From SIG603 sp963589785 (GTDB taxonomy: Bacteria; Bacillota; Clostridia; Oscillospirales; Acutalibacteraceae), in NCBI GenBank assembly GCA_963589785.1, contig CAVAMJ010000004.1, positions 86,157 through 150,156 of the forward strand: DNA of 64,000 nucleotides, written 5' to 3'. Of this stretch, positions 30,742 to 39,496 are shown one piece after another (within the stretch, counting starts at the first letter, position 1; the number at the start of each line of letters is the position of its first letter). Made by a program: the position numbers and the translations under genes. The notes beneath the pieces are model-generated. The model ran no database searches. It worked only from the letters and a program-made list of their open reading frames with translations, and was not told the DNA's origin.

Positions 30742-32169
30742 ATGTTAAGTAAAGGAATAAAGGAGCTTTCCGAGGGACTTCGAAAGAAAGAATTTTCGAG
30801 TGTCGAGCTCACTAAGCTCTATTTGGAAGAAATAAAAAAGAAAGACGATAAAATCGAGGCTTTCCTTACAGTCACCGCCGAAAAGGCACTTGAGATGGCG
30901 GGCGAAGCCGACAAGATGATAGCAGAGGACAAGGGAACTCCTTTGACGGGAATTCCTATGGCAGTCAAGGACAACATCTGCACAAAGGGAATAAAGACCA
31001 CATGTGCGTCAAAGATGCTTTATAACTTTGTTCCGCCTTACGAGGCTCATGTAACCGACAAGCTTTTCGGAAGCGGTGCGGTCATGCTCGGCAAGGTAAA
31101 CATGGACGAGTTTGCAATGGGCTCAACCACTGAGAACTCAGCATTTAAGACAACCAAAAACCCAAGAAACCTAAGCCATGTTCCCGGTGGCTCGTCGGGC
31201 GGAAGTGCGGCGGCTGTTGCCGCAGGCGAGTGCGTATATGCGCTTGGAAGTGATACAGGCGGAAGTATCCGCCAGCCGGCAAGCTTCTGTGGAGTTGTCG
31301 GAATGAAGCCGACTTACGGTTCTGTTTCGAGATACGGTCTTGTTGCTTTCGCATCTTCTCTTGACCAGATTGGCCCCCTCACAAGGAGTGTCGAGGACAA
31401 TGCCACTGTTTTAACGGCTATTTCAGGTCATGACGAGAGAGACACAACAAGCATCAAGCGTGAATATGGCGATTTCACCGCTGACATCGGAAAGAGCGTC
31501 AAGGGAATGAAAATCGGCATCATCAAAGAGTTTTTCGGTGAGGGCATAAGCGACGAGGTCAAAGCGGCTGTTCTCGGTGCGGCTAAAAAGTATGAGAGCA
31601 TGGGCGCTGAGCTTGTGGAGCTTTCCATACCGACTCTTGACTATGCGCTCCCCGCTTACTATGTAATTTCTTCCGCTGAGGCAAGCTCAAACCTTGCAAG
31701 ATTTGACGGTGCAAGATATGGCTACCGCAGTGAGAAATTTGACGACATAACAGAGCTTTACAAGAACTCGAGAAGTGAGGGCTTCGGCTCTGAGGTAAAG
31801 AGAAGAATAATGCTCGGCACATTCGCACTTTCTTCAGGCTACTATGATGCTTACTACAAAAAGGCACTTCAGGTAAGAACCCTTATCATCAGAGATTTTA
31901 ACAAGGCATTTGAGAGCTGTGACTTCATTCTCTCTCCGGTAAGCCCGACAACAGCTTATAAAATCGGCGAGAAAACAAGCGATCCTCTCGAGATGTACTT
32001 AGGCGATATCTATACCGTTCCGATTAACATTGCGGGAGTACCGAGCCTTTCGATGCCGTGTGCTGTCGGCAAGGACAATCTTCCTATCGGTATGCAGCTT
32101 ATCGGCCCGCTTTTCTCCGAGAACAAGCTGTACAAGGCAGGATACGCATTTGAGGAGGCAACAAGATGA
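30742..32169 (+). CDS. gatA: Asp-tRNA(Asn)/Glu-tRNA(Gln) amidotransferase subunit A
   Basis: A 475-residue amidase-signature enzyme. The Ser-Ser-Lys triad can be placed: Lys in MAVKDNICT, the cis-Ser in GGSSGGSAAAVAAGE and the nucleophile Ser in GSDTGGSIRQPASFCG. GatA releases ammonia from glutamine and passes it to GatB. The C-terminus (NIAGVPSLSMPCAV, IGMQLIGP) is typical. It starts 20 bases after the AspRS-GatC gene and overlaps gatB by four bases. The gene is complete. Confidence 0.97.
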   Translation: MLSKGIKELSEGLRKKEFSSVELTKLYLEEIKKKDDKIEAFLTVTAEKALEMAGEADKMIAEDKGTPLTGIPMAVKDNICTKGIKTTCASKMLYNFVPPYEAHVTDKLFGSGAVMLGKVNMDEFAMGSTTENSAFKTTKNPRNLSHVPGGSSGGSAAAVAAGECVYALGSDTGGSIRQPASFCGVVGMKPTYGSVSRYGLVAFASSLDQIGPLTRSVEDNATVLTAISGHDERDTTSIKREYGDFTADIGKSVKGMKIGIIKEFFGEGISDEVKAAVLGAAKKYESMGAELVELSIPTLDYALPAYYVISSAEASSNLARFDGARYGYRSEKFDDITELYKNSRSEGFGSEVKRRIMLGTFALSSGYYDAYYKKALQVRTLIIRDFNKAFESCDFILSPVSPTTAYKIGEKTSDPLEMYLGDIYTVPINIAGVPSLSMPCAVGKDNLPIGMQLIGPLFSENKLYKAGYAFEEATR

Positions 32170-33599
32170 ACATGATAAAAGATTATGAGATGGTCATCGG
32201 ACTTGAGGTTCACTGCGAATTAAAGACAAAGACTAAAATCTTCTGCTCATGTCCCACTACCTTCGGAGCCGCTCCGAACACTCACGTTTGCCCCGTTTGT
32301 CTGGGACTTCCGGGCACACTCCCCGTCTTAAACCGCAAAGTTGTCGACTATGCGATTAAAGCGGGACTTGCAACAAACTGCAGTATCACTGAGTTCTCAA
32401 AGTCAGACAGAAAGAACTATTTTTACCCCGACCTTCCAAAGGCTTACCAGATAAGCCAGTATGATTTGCCGCTTTGCCAGCACGGCTATCTTGATATTGA
32501 GACCTCAAACGGTTCGAAGAGAATAGGCATCACGAGAATTCATATCGAGGAGGATGCGGGCAAGCTTGTCCACGATGAAGAATTCGGCACAATGCTCGAT
32601 GCAAACCGCTGTGGTGTTCCGCTTATCGAGATTGTCTCAGAGCCGGACATCCGTTCCGCTGAGGAGGCTGTCGCTTACCTCAAGAAGCTGAGAGCAATCA
32701 TTCTCTATACAGGTGTTTCCGACTGCAAGATGCAGGAGGGTTCAATGCGTGCCGATGTCAACTTAAGCGTTCGCAAGAAGGGAACGGAGAAATTCGGCAC
32801 AAGAACAGAGATGAAAAACCTCAACTCTTTCCTTTTCATCGAAAAGGCAATTGAGTATGAATACAAGAGACAGGTTGAGGCAATAGAGAGCGGCGAGGAG
32901 ATTGTCCAGGAGACAAGACGTTATGATCAGAGCTCTGGAAAAACCTTCTCAATGCGTAAAAAAGAGGACGCTAACGATTACCGTTATTTCCCTGACCCAG
33001 ACCTTGCACCGATTATCAGCCCATACGACTATGTTATGAAGCTGAAAAGCGAGATTCCGGAGCTTCCCGATGCAAGAAAGAAGAAGTATATGGATAAATA
33101 CGGTTTGACCGCATACGATGCCGAGATGATAGTAGGCGACATCGAGATATCCGATTACTTTGAAAAGGGCGCAGAGAAAACCGATTATCAAAAGACATTT
33201 GCAAATTTACTTATCGGCGACTGTTTCTCCATGACAAGCGCAGACGAGCCCGAAATCAAGATAAGTGCTCAGTCACTTGCCGAGATTGCTCAAATGACGG
33301 GCGAGGGAACTATCAACTCGTCAACGGGCAAAAAGCTCATCAAAAATCTCTGGGGAACAGACGAGAGCCCCAAGGAGTATGTCGAGAAGAACGACCTCAA
33401 GCAGATTAACGATAAGGACGAATTGAAGGCTTATTTTGATGCCGCTGTTGAGGCTAATCCGAAGGCGGTTGCAGACTACAAGTCGGGCAAAAAAGCAGCC
33501 CTCAGATCCGTTATCGGCGTAGTTATGAAAAAAACAGGCGGAAGAGCAAACCCCGCCGTATTAAATTCCGTACTCGAGGAATTCGAAAATAATCTTTAA
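32166..33599 (+). CDS. gatB: Asp-tRNA(Asn)/Glu-tRNA(Gln) amidotransferase subunit B
   Basis: A 477-residue GatB. The N-terminal kinase domain has VIGLEVHCELKTKTKIFCSC with CPVCLGLPGTLPVLN, containing the zinc-binding cysteines. The C-terminal YqeY-like tail domain ends NPAVLNSVLEEF and binds the tRNA elbow. GatB phosphorylates and amidates the misacylated aminoacyl-tRNA. ATG 32166 overlaps the gatA stop (ATGA); a second ATG at 32172 is possible. The Asp-specific T-box suggests Asp-tRNA(Asn) is an important substrate. Confidence 0.97.
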   Translation: MNMIKDYEMVIGLEVHCELKTKTKIFCSCPTTFGAAPNTHVCPVCLGLPGTLPVLNRKVVDYAIKAGLATNCSITEFSKSDRKNYFYPDLPKAYQISQYDLPLCQHGYLDIETSNGSKRIGITRIHIEEDAGKLVHDEEFGTMLDANRCGVPLIEIVSEPDIRSAEEAVAYLKKLRAIILYTGVSDCKMQEGSMRADVNLSVRKKGTEKFGTRTEMKNLNSFLFIEKAIEYEYKRQVEAIESGEEIVQETRRYDQSSGKTFSMRKKEDANDYRYFPDPDLAPIISPYDYVMKLKSEIPELPDARKKKYMDKYGLTAYDAEMIVGDIEISDYFEKGAEKTDYQKTFANLLIGDCFSMTSADEPEIKISAQSLAEIAQMTGEGTINSSTGKKLIKNLWGTDESPKEYVEKNDLKQINDKDELKAYFDAAVEANPKAVADYKSGKKAALRSVIGVVMKKTGGRANPAVLNSVLEEFENNL

Positions 33600-33614
33600 A
33601 TCGAGCAAAACAAT

Positions 33615-33650
33615 ATGCCACCGTATTTATGCGGTGGCATTGCGTTTTTT
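33615..33650 (+). terminator. Terminator after gatB
   Basis: A 9-bp perfect stem (33615-33623 with 33632-33640) is followed by TGCG and six T. Confidence 0.85.
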
Positions 33651-33674
33651 AAGTGTTTTTTAGTATTTTATGCA

Positions 33675-33989
33675 TTAGTCTTCGCTTTCTTTTTGGTTCA
33701 TATCGTACCAGAAATCGTAGCTTGCGTTAACCTTGCTTTGGTAGTATTCCATTTTCTTTTTGCTTTGGATTCTGTCCCTCAGAGAGAGAATGGAGAGCAT
33801 CTCGTCGGCAAGCTCCTCAAGCGGCGGCTTTCTTATGTGACTGAGGTAGCCGAGCATCTGTCCCGCGGTGAAATCCGTATTTAGCTCGTTTGCTATGGCA
33901 AGGGCGACATTTTCGGGATATTTTCTCTCGATGAGCGTGCGGTAGAGCTTTTCGCTTTGCCTCGATCTTTTGGGAGAATTGCCGTTCAT
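33675..33989 (-). CDS. Conserved small helical protein, function unknown
   Basis: A 104-residue, mostly helical and charged protein. AAGGAGTGAG lies 6 bases before the ATG and a good promoter is present, so it is very probably real. The segment RTLIERKYPENVALAIANEL and the following helices have no motif that I recognise. There is no signal peptide or membrane segment. It is transcribed divergently from the Sel1-repeat gene, with overlapping -35 boxes. Confidence 0.75.
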   Translation of the reverse strand: MNGNSPKRSRQSEKLYRTLIERKYPENVALAIANELNTDFTAGQMLGYLSHIRKPPLEELADEMLSILSLRDRIQSKKKMEYYQSKVNASYDFWYDMNQKESED

Positions 33990-34022
33990 GCGTTCTCACT
34001 CCTTTTCGTTTTTTCTTAGGAT

Positions 34023-34074
34023 AGTATAAGTGAAAAATAATGTCTTTACAAGCGGTTTTCACTTCTGATAAGAT
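34023..34074 (+). promoter_or_regulatory. Divergent overlapping promoters
   Basis: Plus strand: TTTACA (34045-34050), 18-base spacer, TAAGAT (34069-34074) for the Sel1 gene. Minus strand: TTGTAA (34051-34046), 17-base spacer, TATACT (34028-34023) for the small protein. The two -35 boxes share five bases, so polymerase binding should be mutually exclusive. Confidence 0.6.
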
Positions 34075-34130
34075 ATATCTTAAGGTGCGAAGAAATGCAC
34101 TCAATACTGAAAATAAGAGGTAGCTGTTAA

Positions 34131-36122
34131 ATGCTTAAATATAAAAAGGGAGATTATATCTATTTTGCAAATGAGGGAGAAAATTTCTACGGAATAGTCG
34201 ATGAATTTTACGCCGACGACCGCTCGGGAGTTTATCTTCTCGGCTCTGAGAATTTCAGAGAAAGTGCGATATATGATTTAATTTTCAAAAGTGAAAATGC
34301 CGATTACGACATTATTCCAAATGTTGTTTTAAATGAGGGGATGAAGCTTGATACGGTCACTGTTCAGGCGAATGATATAAGGCTGTTTTTGTCGGGAGGA
34401 CTCAGCTTTTCTGAAATAAGCGAGGATAGACCCTTGCCGTTTGAGCTTAAGTGCAAGAGGAGAGTGAGACTGACAAGCGAACTTATGGCTTCTGCCGCCT
34501 TGCGTTCGCTCGAAATGGAGTCGCCGGCTGATAAGCTTCGCAGTTTCATTCAGTATATTTTTGCCGTCACCAAGCTTTGCACTTTGCCCGATAAGGACGA
34601 AGAAAAAATTAGTCTTGAGGGTATCGGTGAAGAGGCTGAAAAAATACTTTGCCCAGATGATATCGATGTGATTAATTATGTTATAAACGAGGTATCAAAA
34701 AATCCTTCGGGCATGACGATTGCCAAGCTTAAAAACTTTTATGAGCTTCTTCAAATGCACAACGAGGGAAAAAAGCTCGGTATAGATGAGAGAGATTATC
34801 CCGATTTTGTCATGGAGAAATTCATAGAAAAATTCGGCGAAAAAGAGGCGATGAATTCGGCTTCCGACAGGGAGATAATGTTCTATCGCATTTTCACCGA
34901 TAAGCTTGCCGACAAGGGCAACAAAATCGCACTGAAAAAGAAAGCCATGGGCTGTTTCGGTCACGGAAACCGTGCATATGAACAGGATTTCAAAGTGTCG
35001 CTCGATTGCCTATTGCAACTTTATGCGATTGACGGCGATCCGTTTGTGGCTAATTTCATCGGAAGTATATATTTGCACGGCTATGCCGGAGAGACCGACT
35101 ACAAAAAGGCTTATGAATATTTCTCCGTGGGAGCGCTTGCGGGATATTACGAATCCACCTACAGCATGGGCGATATTTTCGCAAACGGTCTCGGGGTGAA
35201 AAAACAGCCAAATATTGCAAACAAGCTGTATTCCGATGTTTACAATGCGACCTATGACGATTTCAGACAGAAAAGATTCGACTATGAGTTTGCCGATGCG
35301 GCATATAGGCTCGGACTTTGCTATATGGACGGAATAGGCTGTGAAATCGATCACTACATGGCATTGCTCTACTTTTTACAGGCTGATTTTGCCGTGAAAA
35401 AGAGAATAGAAACCGCCGATTGGTACGGCGATGAGCTTTTGGCTGAAAATATAAAAGGGAAAATTACCGAACTCGAAAAGGAGCTCGGCGACATCATAGA
35501 TAAAAAGACCGACCACATTTCAAAGGATTATCCGTGGATTTGCGGCAATCTTGCGGCGGGCACAAGACGGGTTGAGGCTTTGTACAGAAGAATAGGCTTA
35601 AATGAGATTAAGTTCACTCTTGCGATTTTGGAGCATGACGGCACAAGGAGTGAGACGAGGGCTTTTGTCACGATACCGGAGCTTGAACATGTGGAGCTCT
35701 CCGATGAAATCTATTTTTATGCCGACAAGGTTAAAGATTTCTGGTGCATGAACACGGGCCGATTTGTTTTCAACCATGTGGTTTACAATCCATACCTAAA
35801 ACGACATGAATTTTATCTTTTCGATGAGCTTCAGGCTTTTATCGATGCAAAAAAATACACCTACCGAATAAGCAGACTTGATAAAAGCGAGCTTTTTATA
35901 AGGTTTGCGGCAGTCAGCTTTGAGGGAAGTGATAAGACATATAATTACATCTGTGACGATGAGAATATCGGAATAGGTGATAAGGCGGTTGTTTCGACAG
36001 CTGACGGAGACAAGACGGTTACGGTAGAGAACATCTTTGTTCTGAAGGAAAGCGAGCTGATTCTTCCGCTTGAGCGCTACCGTGAAATAAAAAGAAAAGT
36101 TAGAAAGGACGAAATAAAATGA
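34131..36122 (+). CDS. Sel1-repeat protein
   Basis: A 663-residue cytoplasmic protein. The middle (about residues 300-440) has Sel1-like repeats, for example ANFIGSIYLHGYAGETDYKKAYEYF and AYRLGLCYMDGIGCEIDHYMALLYF in outline. The N-terminal 100 residues form a beta-rich module starting KYKKGDYIYFANEGENFYGI, and the C-terminal 150 residues look beta-rich. Sel1 repeats usually mediate protein contacts. No enzyme motif is seen. It overlaps the M42 peptidase start by four bases (ATGA), which suggests coupled expression. Confidence 0.8.
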   Translation: MLKYKKGDYIYFANEGENFYGIVDEFYADDRSGVYLLGSENFRESAIYDLIFKSENADYDIIPNVVLNEGMKLDTVTVQANDIRLFLSGGLSFSEISEDRPLPFELKCKRRVRLTSELMASAALRSLEMESPADKLRSFIQYIFAVTKLCTLPDKDEEKISLEGIGEEAEKILCPDDIDVINYVINEVSKNPSGMTIAKLKNFYELLQMHNEGKKLGIDERDYPDFVMEKFIEKFGEKEAMNSASDREIMFYRIFTDKLADKGNKIALKKKAMGCFGHGNRAYEQDFKVSLDCLLQLYAIDGDPFVANFIGSIYLHGYAGETDYKKAYEYFSVGALAGYYESTYSMGDIFANGLGVKKQPNIANKLYSDVYNATYDDFRQKRFDYEFADAAYRLGLCYMDGIGCEIDHYMALLYFLQADFAVKKRIETADWYGDELLAENIKGKITELEKELGDIIDKKTDHISKDYPWICGNLAAGTRRVEALYRRIGLNEIKFTLAILEHDGTRSETRAFVTIPELEHVELSDEIYFYADKVKDFWCMNTGRFVFNHVVYNPYLKRHEFYLFDELQAFIDAKKYTYRISRLDKSELFIRFAAVSFEGSDKTYNYICDDENIGIGDKAVVSTADGDKTVTVENIFVLKESELILPLERYREIKRKVRKDEIK

Positions 36123-37126
36123 GAGACGAAAATTTACTTATCAGACTTTGTGACGAGCTTGGTGTTTCGGGATACGAGACAAAGGTAAGAGAAATCTGCG
36201 AGAAGGAGTGCGCTCCTTATGCGGACGAGATGACCGTAGATGCCATTGGCAATCTCATTGTTCTCAAGAAGGGCAAGGGCGGCGAGAACTCAAAGAAAAT
36301 CATGTTTGCCGCACACACCGACCAAATCGGATTTATGGTTAAGAAAATCGAGGCTGACGGCAGACTCAAGGTTTGCAATATGGGCTGGAACTGGACTGGC
36401 TCCGCCTACAACGAGAAGGTAATTTTCAGAAACGGAATTATCGGAGTAGTCGGCTGTGAGGGAAGCATAGAGGACGCTAAAAACCGTGTTGACCAGCTTT
36501 ATATCGATATCGGTGCTAAAGACAAGGCAGATGCTGAGAAGCATATTAAAATCGGTGATGTATGCGGTTACTTCGGCCCTTATTTCAATCTTCTCAACGA
36601 CAACATTGCTTGCAAGTCGCTCGATGACAGACTCGGCTGTTATCAGCTTATCGAGGCTCTCAAGGAAAACGACGGAAGCTATCCCAACGATGTTTACTAT
36701 GTTTTCACCGTTCAGGAGGAGCTCGGATGCAGAGGCTCTAAGGTTACGGCTGAGAGAATTCACCCCGATTTCGGTATCGCTGTTGATGTAACTCCCGCTC
36801 ATGATCTTCCGTGCGATCTCACAGGCTCTAACACAGTTGGCGGCGGAATCGGCGTAAAGATCTGCGATCCGTCCGTTGTTTGTGACGAAGGTCTTGTAGC
36901 CGCAATGGAATATGAGTGCGAGACAAGAGGAATCAAGTGGCAGAGAGAGGTCATTGACAAGGGCGGCACAGACGCTTCGAGCATGAATCTCTCCGGAACA
37001 GGCGTCAAGGCTGGTGGAATTTCCACTGTTCTTCGCTATCCTCATTCTCAGAGCGCTGTTTGCTCAAAGGATGACATTGAGGCCGGTGTAGACCTTTGTG
37101 TTGCTATTTCTGCTCATCAGTTTTGA
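36119..37126 (+). CDS. M42 family metallopeptidase
   Basis: A 335-residue aminopeptidase of the M42 (glutamyl aminopeptidase/deblocking peptidase) family. The metal and catalytic motifs are in order: FAAHTDQIGFMV (first metal His and Asp), the bridging Asp in CKSLDDRLGCYQLI, the catalytic Glu in FTVQEELGCRGS, and AVDVTPAHD. M42 enzymes form dodecameric particles that trim peptides. It could process peptides imported by the transporter locus, though that is only inference. Translation is coupled to the Sel1 gene. Confidence 0.93.
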   Translation: MRDENLLIRLCDELGVSGYETKVREICEKECAPYADEMTVDAIGNLIVLKKGKGGENSKKIMFAAHTDQIGFMVKKIEADGRLKVCNMGWNWTGSAYNEKVIFRNGIIGVVGCEGSIEDAKNRVDQLYIDIGAKDKADAEKHIKIGDVCGYFGPYFNLLNDNIACKSLDDRLGCYQLIEALKENDGSYPNDVYYVFTVQEELGCRGSKVTAERIHPDFGIAVDVTPAHDLPCDLTGSNTVGGGIGVKICDPSVVCDEGLVAAMEYECETRGIKWQREVIDKGGTDASSMNLSGTGVKAGGISTVLRYPHSQSAVCSKDDIEAGVDLCVAISAHQF

Positions 37127-37148
37127 TTTTTGACAAATATAGTTTTTT

Positions 37149-37182
37149 AAGGAGCGGCAAGTGCTGCTCCTTAGTTTTTTTT
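37149..37182 (+). terminator. Terminator after the M42 peptidase
   Basis: AAGGAGCGGCA pairs with TGCTGCTCCTT (one G-T pair) around AG, followed two bases later by eight T. Confidence 0.85.
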
Positions 37183-37238
37183 GCGTGTTCAAAAAGTTAA
37201 GCGTTTAACAATCGTGTAATTTATTTTTAAATAATATA

Positions 37239-37267
37239 TTGTAAAAACAGTTATCTTAATGTATAAT
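37239..37267 (+). promoter_or_regulatory. Promoter of the MATE gene
   Basis: TTGTAA (37239-37244), 17-base spacer, TATAAT (37262-37267). Confidence 0.7.
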
Positions 37268-37281
37268 CATATTTGCAGATG

Positions 37282-37317
37282 TCCCCCGATTCTAAATGCG
37301 GCAGGGGGATTTTTGTA
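37282..37317 (+). terminator. Attenuator-like hairpin in the MATE leader
   Basis: TCCCCC (37282-37287) pairs with GGGGGA (37304-37309 region) and is followed by TTTTTG, about 10 bases after the predicted start of transcription. A 22-codon open frame (ATG 37279 to TAA 37347) covers the hairpin and stops five bases before the MATE start codon. Confidence 0.55.
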
Positions 37318-37351
37318 CGCAAAAAAATATTTGGTGAGGAGTTGTAAAAAA

Positions 37352-38791
37352 TTGAGTAAGTTCAAAGAATTATTTGGCGCTCAGGACATGACTGTAGGAA
37401 GTCCTACCACATGTCTTATGAAGTTTGCCATTCCGCTGCTGATAGGCAATGTTGCACAGCAGCTCTACAATACCGTCGACTCTATCGTCGTCGGAAAGTA
37501 TATCGGTGACTCGGCTTTGGCGGCGGTCGGTGTTGCGGGCCCGATTTTCAACCTGTTGCTTTCTCTTTTTATGGGAATTTCCACAGGTGCCGGTATAATA
37601 GTAGCTCAGTATTTCGGAGCAAAAAACAGAGACGGTCTCTCGAAGGCTGTCGGCAATATTCTGTTTCTGACGGGCTGTGTAACCGTTATCGTTATGATAC
37701 TCGGTACTGCGGTCACCGCTCCGCTTCTAAAGCTTATGGATACCCCTGAGGGCGCTGTCTATGACGGTGCAAGGGATTACCTCGTGATTTACTTCTTAGG
37801 CTTCCTTGGCTGTGCTGTTTACAACATGGGCTCGGGTATGCTTCGAGGTATGGGCGATTCCGTTATGCCGCTTGTTTATCTGCTTATTTGCTGTGGACTC
37901 AACATTGTTCTTGATGTCGCACTAATTATCGTCATGAAGGACGTAGCCGCTGTTGCGATTGCTACCGTTATCGCTCAGTTTGTTTCGTCTGTGCTCTGCA
38001 TTTTAAGACTTATGAAGATGAGAGATTCGTTTGATTTCGGTCTCAAGTACTTCAAGCCGATTAAGTCACTCTGCTTCAATGTCATCAAGATCGGACTTCC
38101 CTCAGGTCTCACAACAGCGATTTTCTCATGTTCTGCACTTGTCGTTCAGTCGCTCATCAATTCCTTCGGTGAGGTTGTTATCGCAACAAACACCGTTATC
38201 ATGAGAGTTGACGGTTTTGCTATGATGCCGAACTTCTCCTTCGGTATGGCTATGACCACTTATATCGGTCAGAATGTCGGCGCAAGAGAGAAAGAAAGAG
38301 TTGAAAACGGCTGGAAATACGGCATGAGAATTGGCCTTATATTCGTTGCTGTAATGGTTGCGCTTATCTGCATATTCGGCAGAGGACTCATGGAAATCTT
38401 CACCGCTACACCTGAGGTTGTTCAGCTTGGTTCCACTATGCTTCGTATGCTCGGTATCGGCTACCTCTTCTGCACGGTTCAGCAGGTACTTCAGGGCACA
38501 ATGAGAGGCGCAGGCGACACTGTTTCGCCTATGTTTATCTCTATCATCACAACGGTTATCATTCGTGTTCCGCTCGCTTACCTCTTGAAGTCGCTCTTTA
38601 TGGGCTCTACCTTCACGATTTTGGGACAGAACCTCGGCGCTCAGTCACCGTCTGTGGCAATTTGGCTTTCAATGCTCATCTCTTGGTTCTGCGGTGCTAT
38701 TATTACGACAATCTTCTTCAGATTCGGAAAATGGAGAAAGAAGGCTCAGAAAGCTGTTTTTGCGGCAAACGAGAGCGTTCCGGAAAATTAA
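37352..38791 (+). CDS. MATE family efflux transporter
   Basis: A membrane protein of 479 residues with twelve predicted segments in two related halves. MATE signatures include KFAIPLLIGNVAQQLYNTVDSIVVG near the N-terminus (in outline), MGISTGAGIIVAQYFGA and GMGDSVMPL, with RGAGDTVSPM at the matching place in the second half. It likely exports drugs or metabolites using a cation gradient. TTG 37352 is chosen because GTGAGGAG lies 10 bases upstream; ATG 37388 is an alternative. An attenuator-like leader precedes it. Confidence 0.9.
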   Translation: MSKFKELFGAQDMTVGSPTTCLMKFAIPLLIGNVAQQLYNTVDSIVVGKYIGDSALAAVGVAGPIFNLLLSLFMGISTGAGIIVAQYFGAKNRDGLSKAVGNILFLTGCVTVIVMILGTAVTAPLLKLMDTPEGAVYDGARDYLVIYFLGFLGCAVYNMGSGMLRGMGDSVMPLVYLLICCGLNIVLDVALIIVMKDVAAVAIATVIAQFVSSVLCILRLMKMRDSFDFGLKYFKPIKSLCFNVIKIGLPSGLTTAIFSCSALVVQSLINSFGEVVIATNTVIMRVDGFAMMPNFSFGMAMTTYIGQNVGAREKERVENGWKYGMRIGLIFVAVMVALICIFGRGLMEIFTATPEVVQLGSTMLRMLGIGYLFCTVQQVLQGTMRGAGDTVSPMFISIITTVIIRVPLAYLLKSLFMGSTFTILGQNLGAQSPSVAIWLSMLISWFCGAIITTIFFRFGKWRKKAQKAVFAANESVPEN

Positions 38792-38808
38792 ACAATATAA
38801 AAACAGAG

Positions 38809-38838
38809 AGGGAATGCTTTGTCGGCGTTCCCTTTTTC
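38809..38838 (+). terminator. Terminator after the MATE gene
   Basis: GGGAATGC pairs with GCGTTCCC (one G-T pair), followed by TTTTTC. Confidence 0.8.
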
Positions 38839-38849
38839 TATGTGACTTA

Positions 38850-38878
38850 TTGAAGAAATGAGATAAATTTGTTATAAT
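38850..38878 (+). promoter_or_regulatory. Promoter of the phosphoribosyltransferase-murB-rapZ-whiA region
   Basis: TTGAAG (38850-38855), 17-base spacer, TATAAT (38873-38878). Confidence 0.75.
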
Positions 38879-38943
38879 TAGAATATATGCTTATCCCCAA
38901 AAAGATGGCTTAAATAGATTTAAATAAAAGTGAGGAAAATGAA

Positions 38944-39486
38944 ATGCCAAAGGAATTTTATCATATGACTATTGCGGGTCTCGAGCGTGATTTGCCGATT
39001 TGCCCGATTAACGACAAGGTTTCAATCGCAGGCTTTGTTATGTTCGGCGATGTTGAGATCACAGAGGCTTGTGCAAGAGAGCTTCTCAAGAAGTGCCCTG
39101 AGCACGATGTCATTTTGACAGCAGAGAGCAAGGGTATTCCGATTGCTTACGAGATGGCAAGACAGGGCTGCGGAAAGTATGTCGTAGCAAGAAAGGGCGT
39201 TAAGGCTTACATGACAAACCCTGTATCCGTCGAGGTTAAGTCTATCACTACATTTAAGGTTCAGACTCTCATCCTCTCTGAGGAGGACGCAGAGCAGCTT
39301 CGCGGCAAGAGAGTTCTCGTTGTCGATGATGTTATTTCCACAGGCGAGTCCCTTGAGGCACTCGAGGCACTGCTTGCAAAGTGCGATTCCAAGGCTGTTG
39401 CAAAAGCCGCTGTTTTGGCTGAGGGCGACGCTAAGGACAGAGATGATATCATTTATCTTGAGCCGCTTCCGCTTTTCTTCAAGTAA
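38944..39486 (+). CDS. Phosphoribosyltransferase family protein, adenine-PRTase-like
   Basis: A 180-residue type I phosphoribosyltransferase. The PRPP-binding motif VLVVDDVISTGES lies near residues 124-136, and LTAESKGIPIAYEMAR near residues 59-74 is the matching PPi-loop region. The layout resembles adenine or xanthine phosphoribosyltransferases, which salvage purine bases. The hood region does not show a decisive base-specificity motif, so the substrate is open. It is the first gene of a run leading to murB, which starts 10 bases after its stop. Confidence 0.85.
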   Translation: MPKEFYHMTIAGLERDLPICPINDKVSIAGFVMFGDVEITEACARELLKKCPEHDVILTAESKGIPIAYEMARQGCGKYVVARKGVKAYMTNPVSVEVKSITTFKVQTLILSEEDAEQLRGKRVLVVDDVISTGESLEALEALLAKCDSKAVAKAAVLAEGDAKDRDDIIYLEPLPLFFK

Positions 39487-39496
39487 TTTAAGCGGT

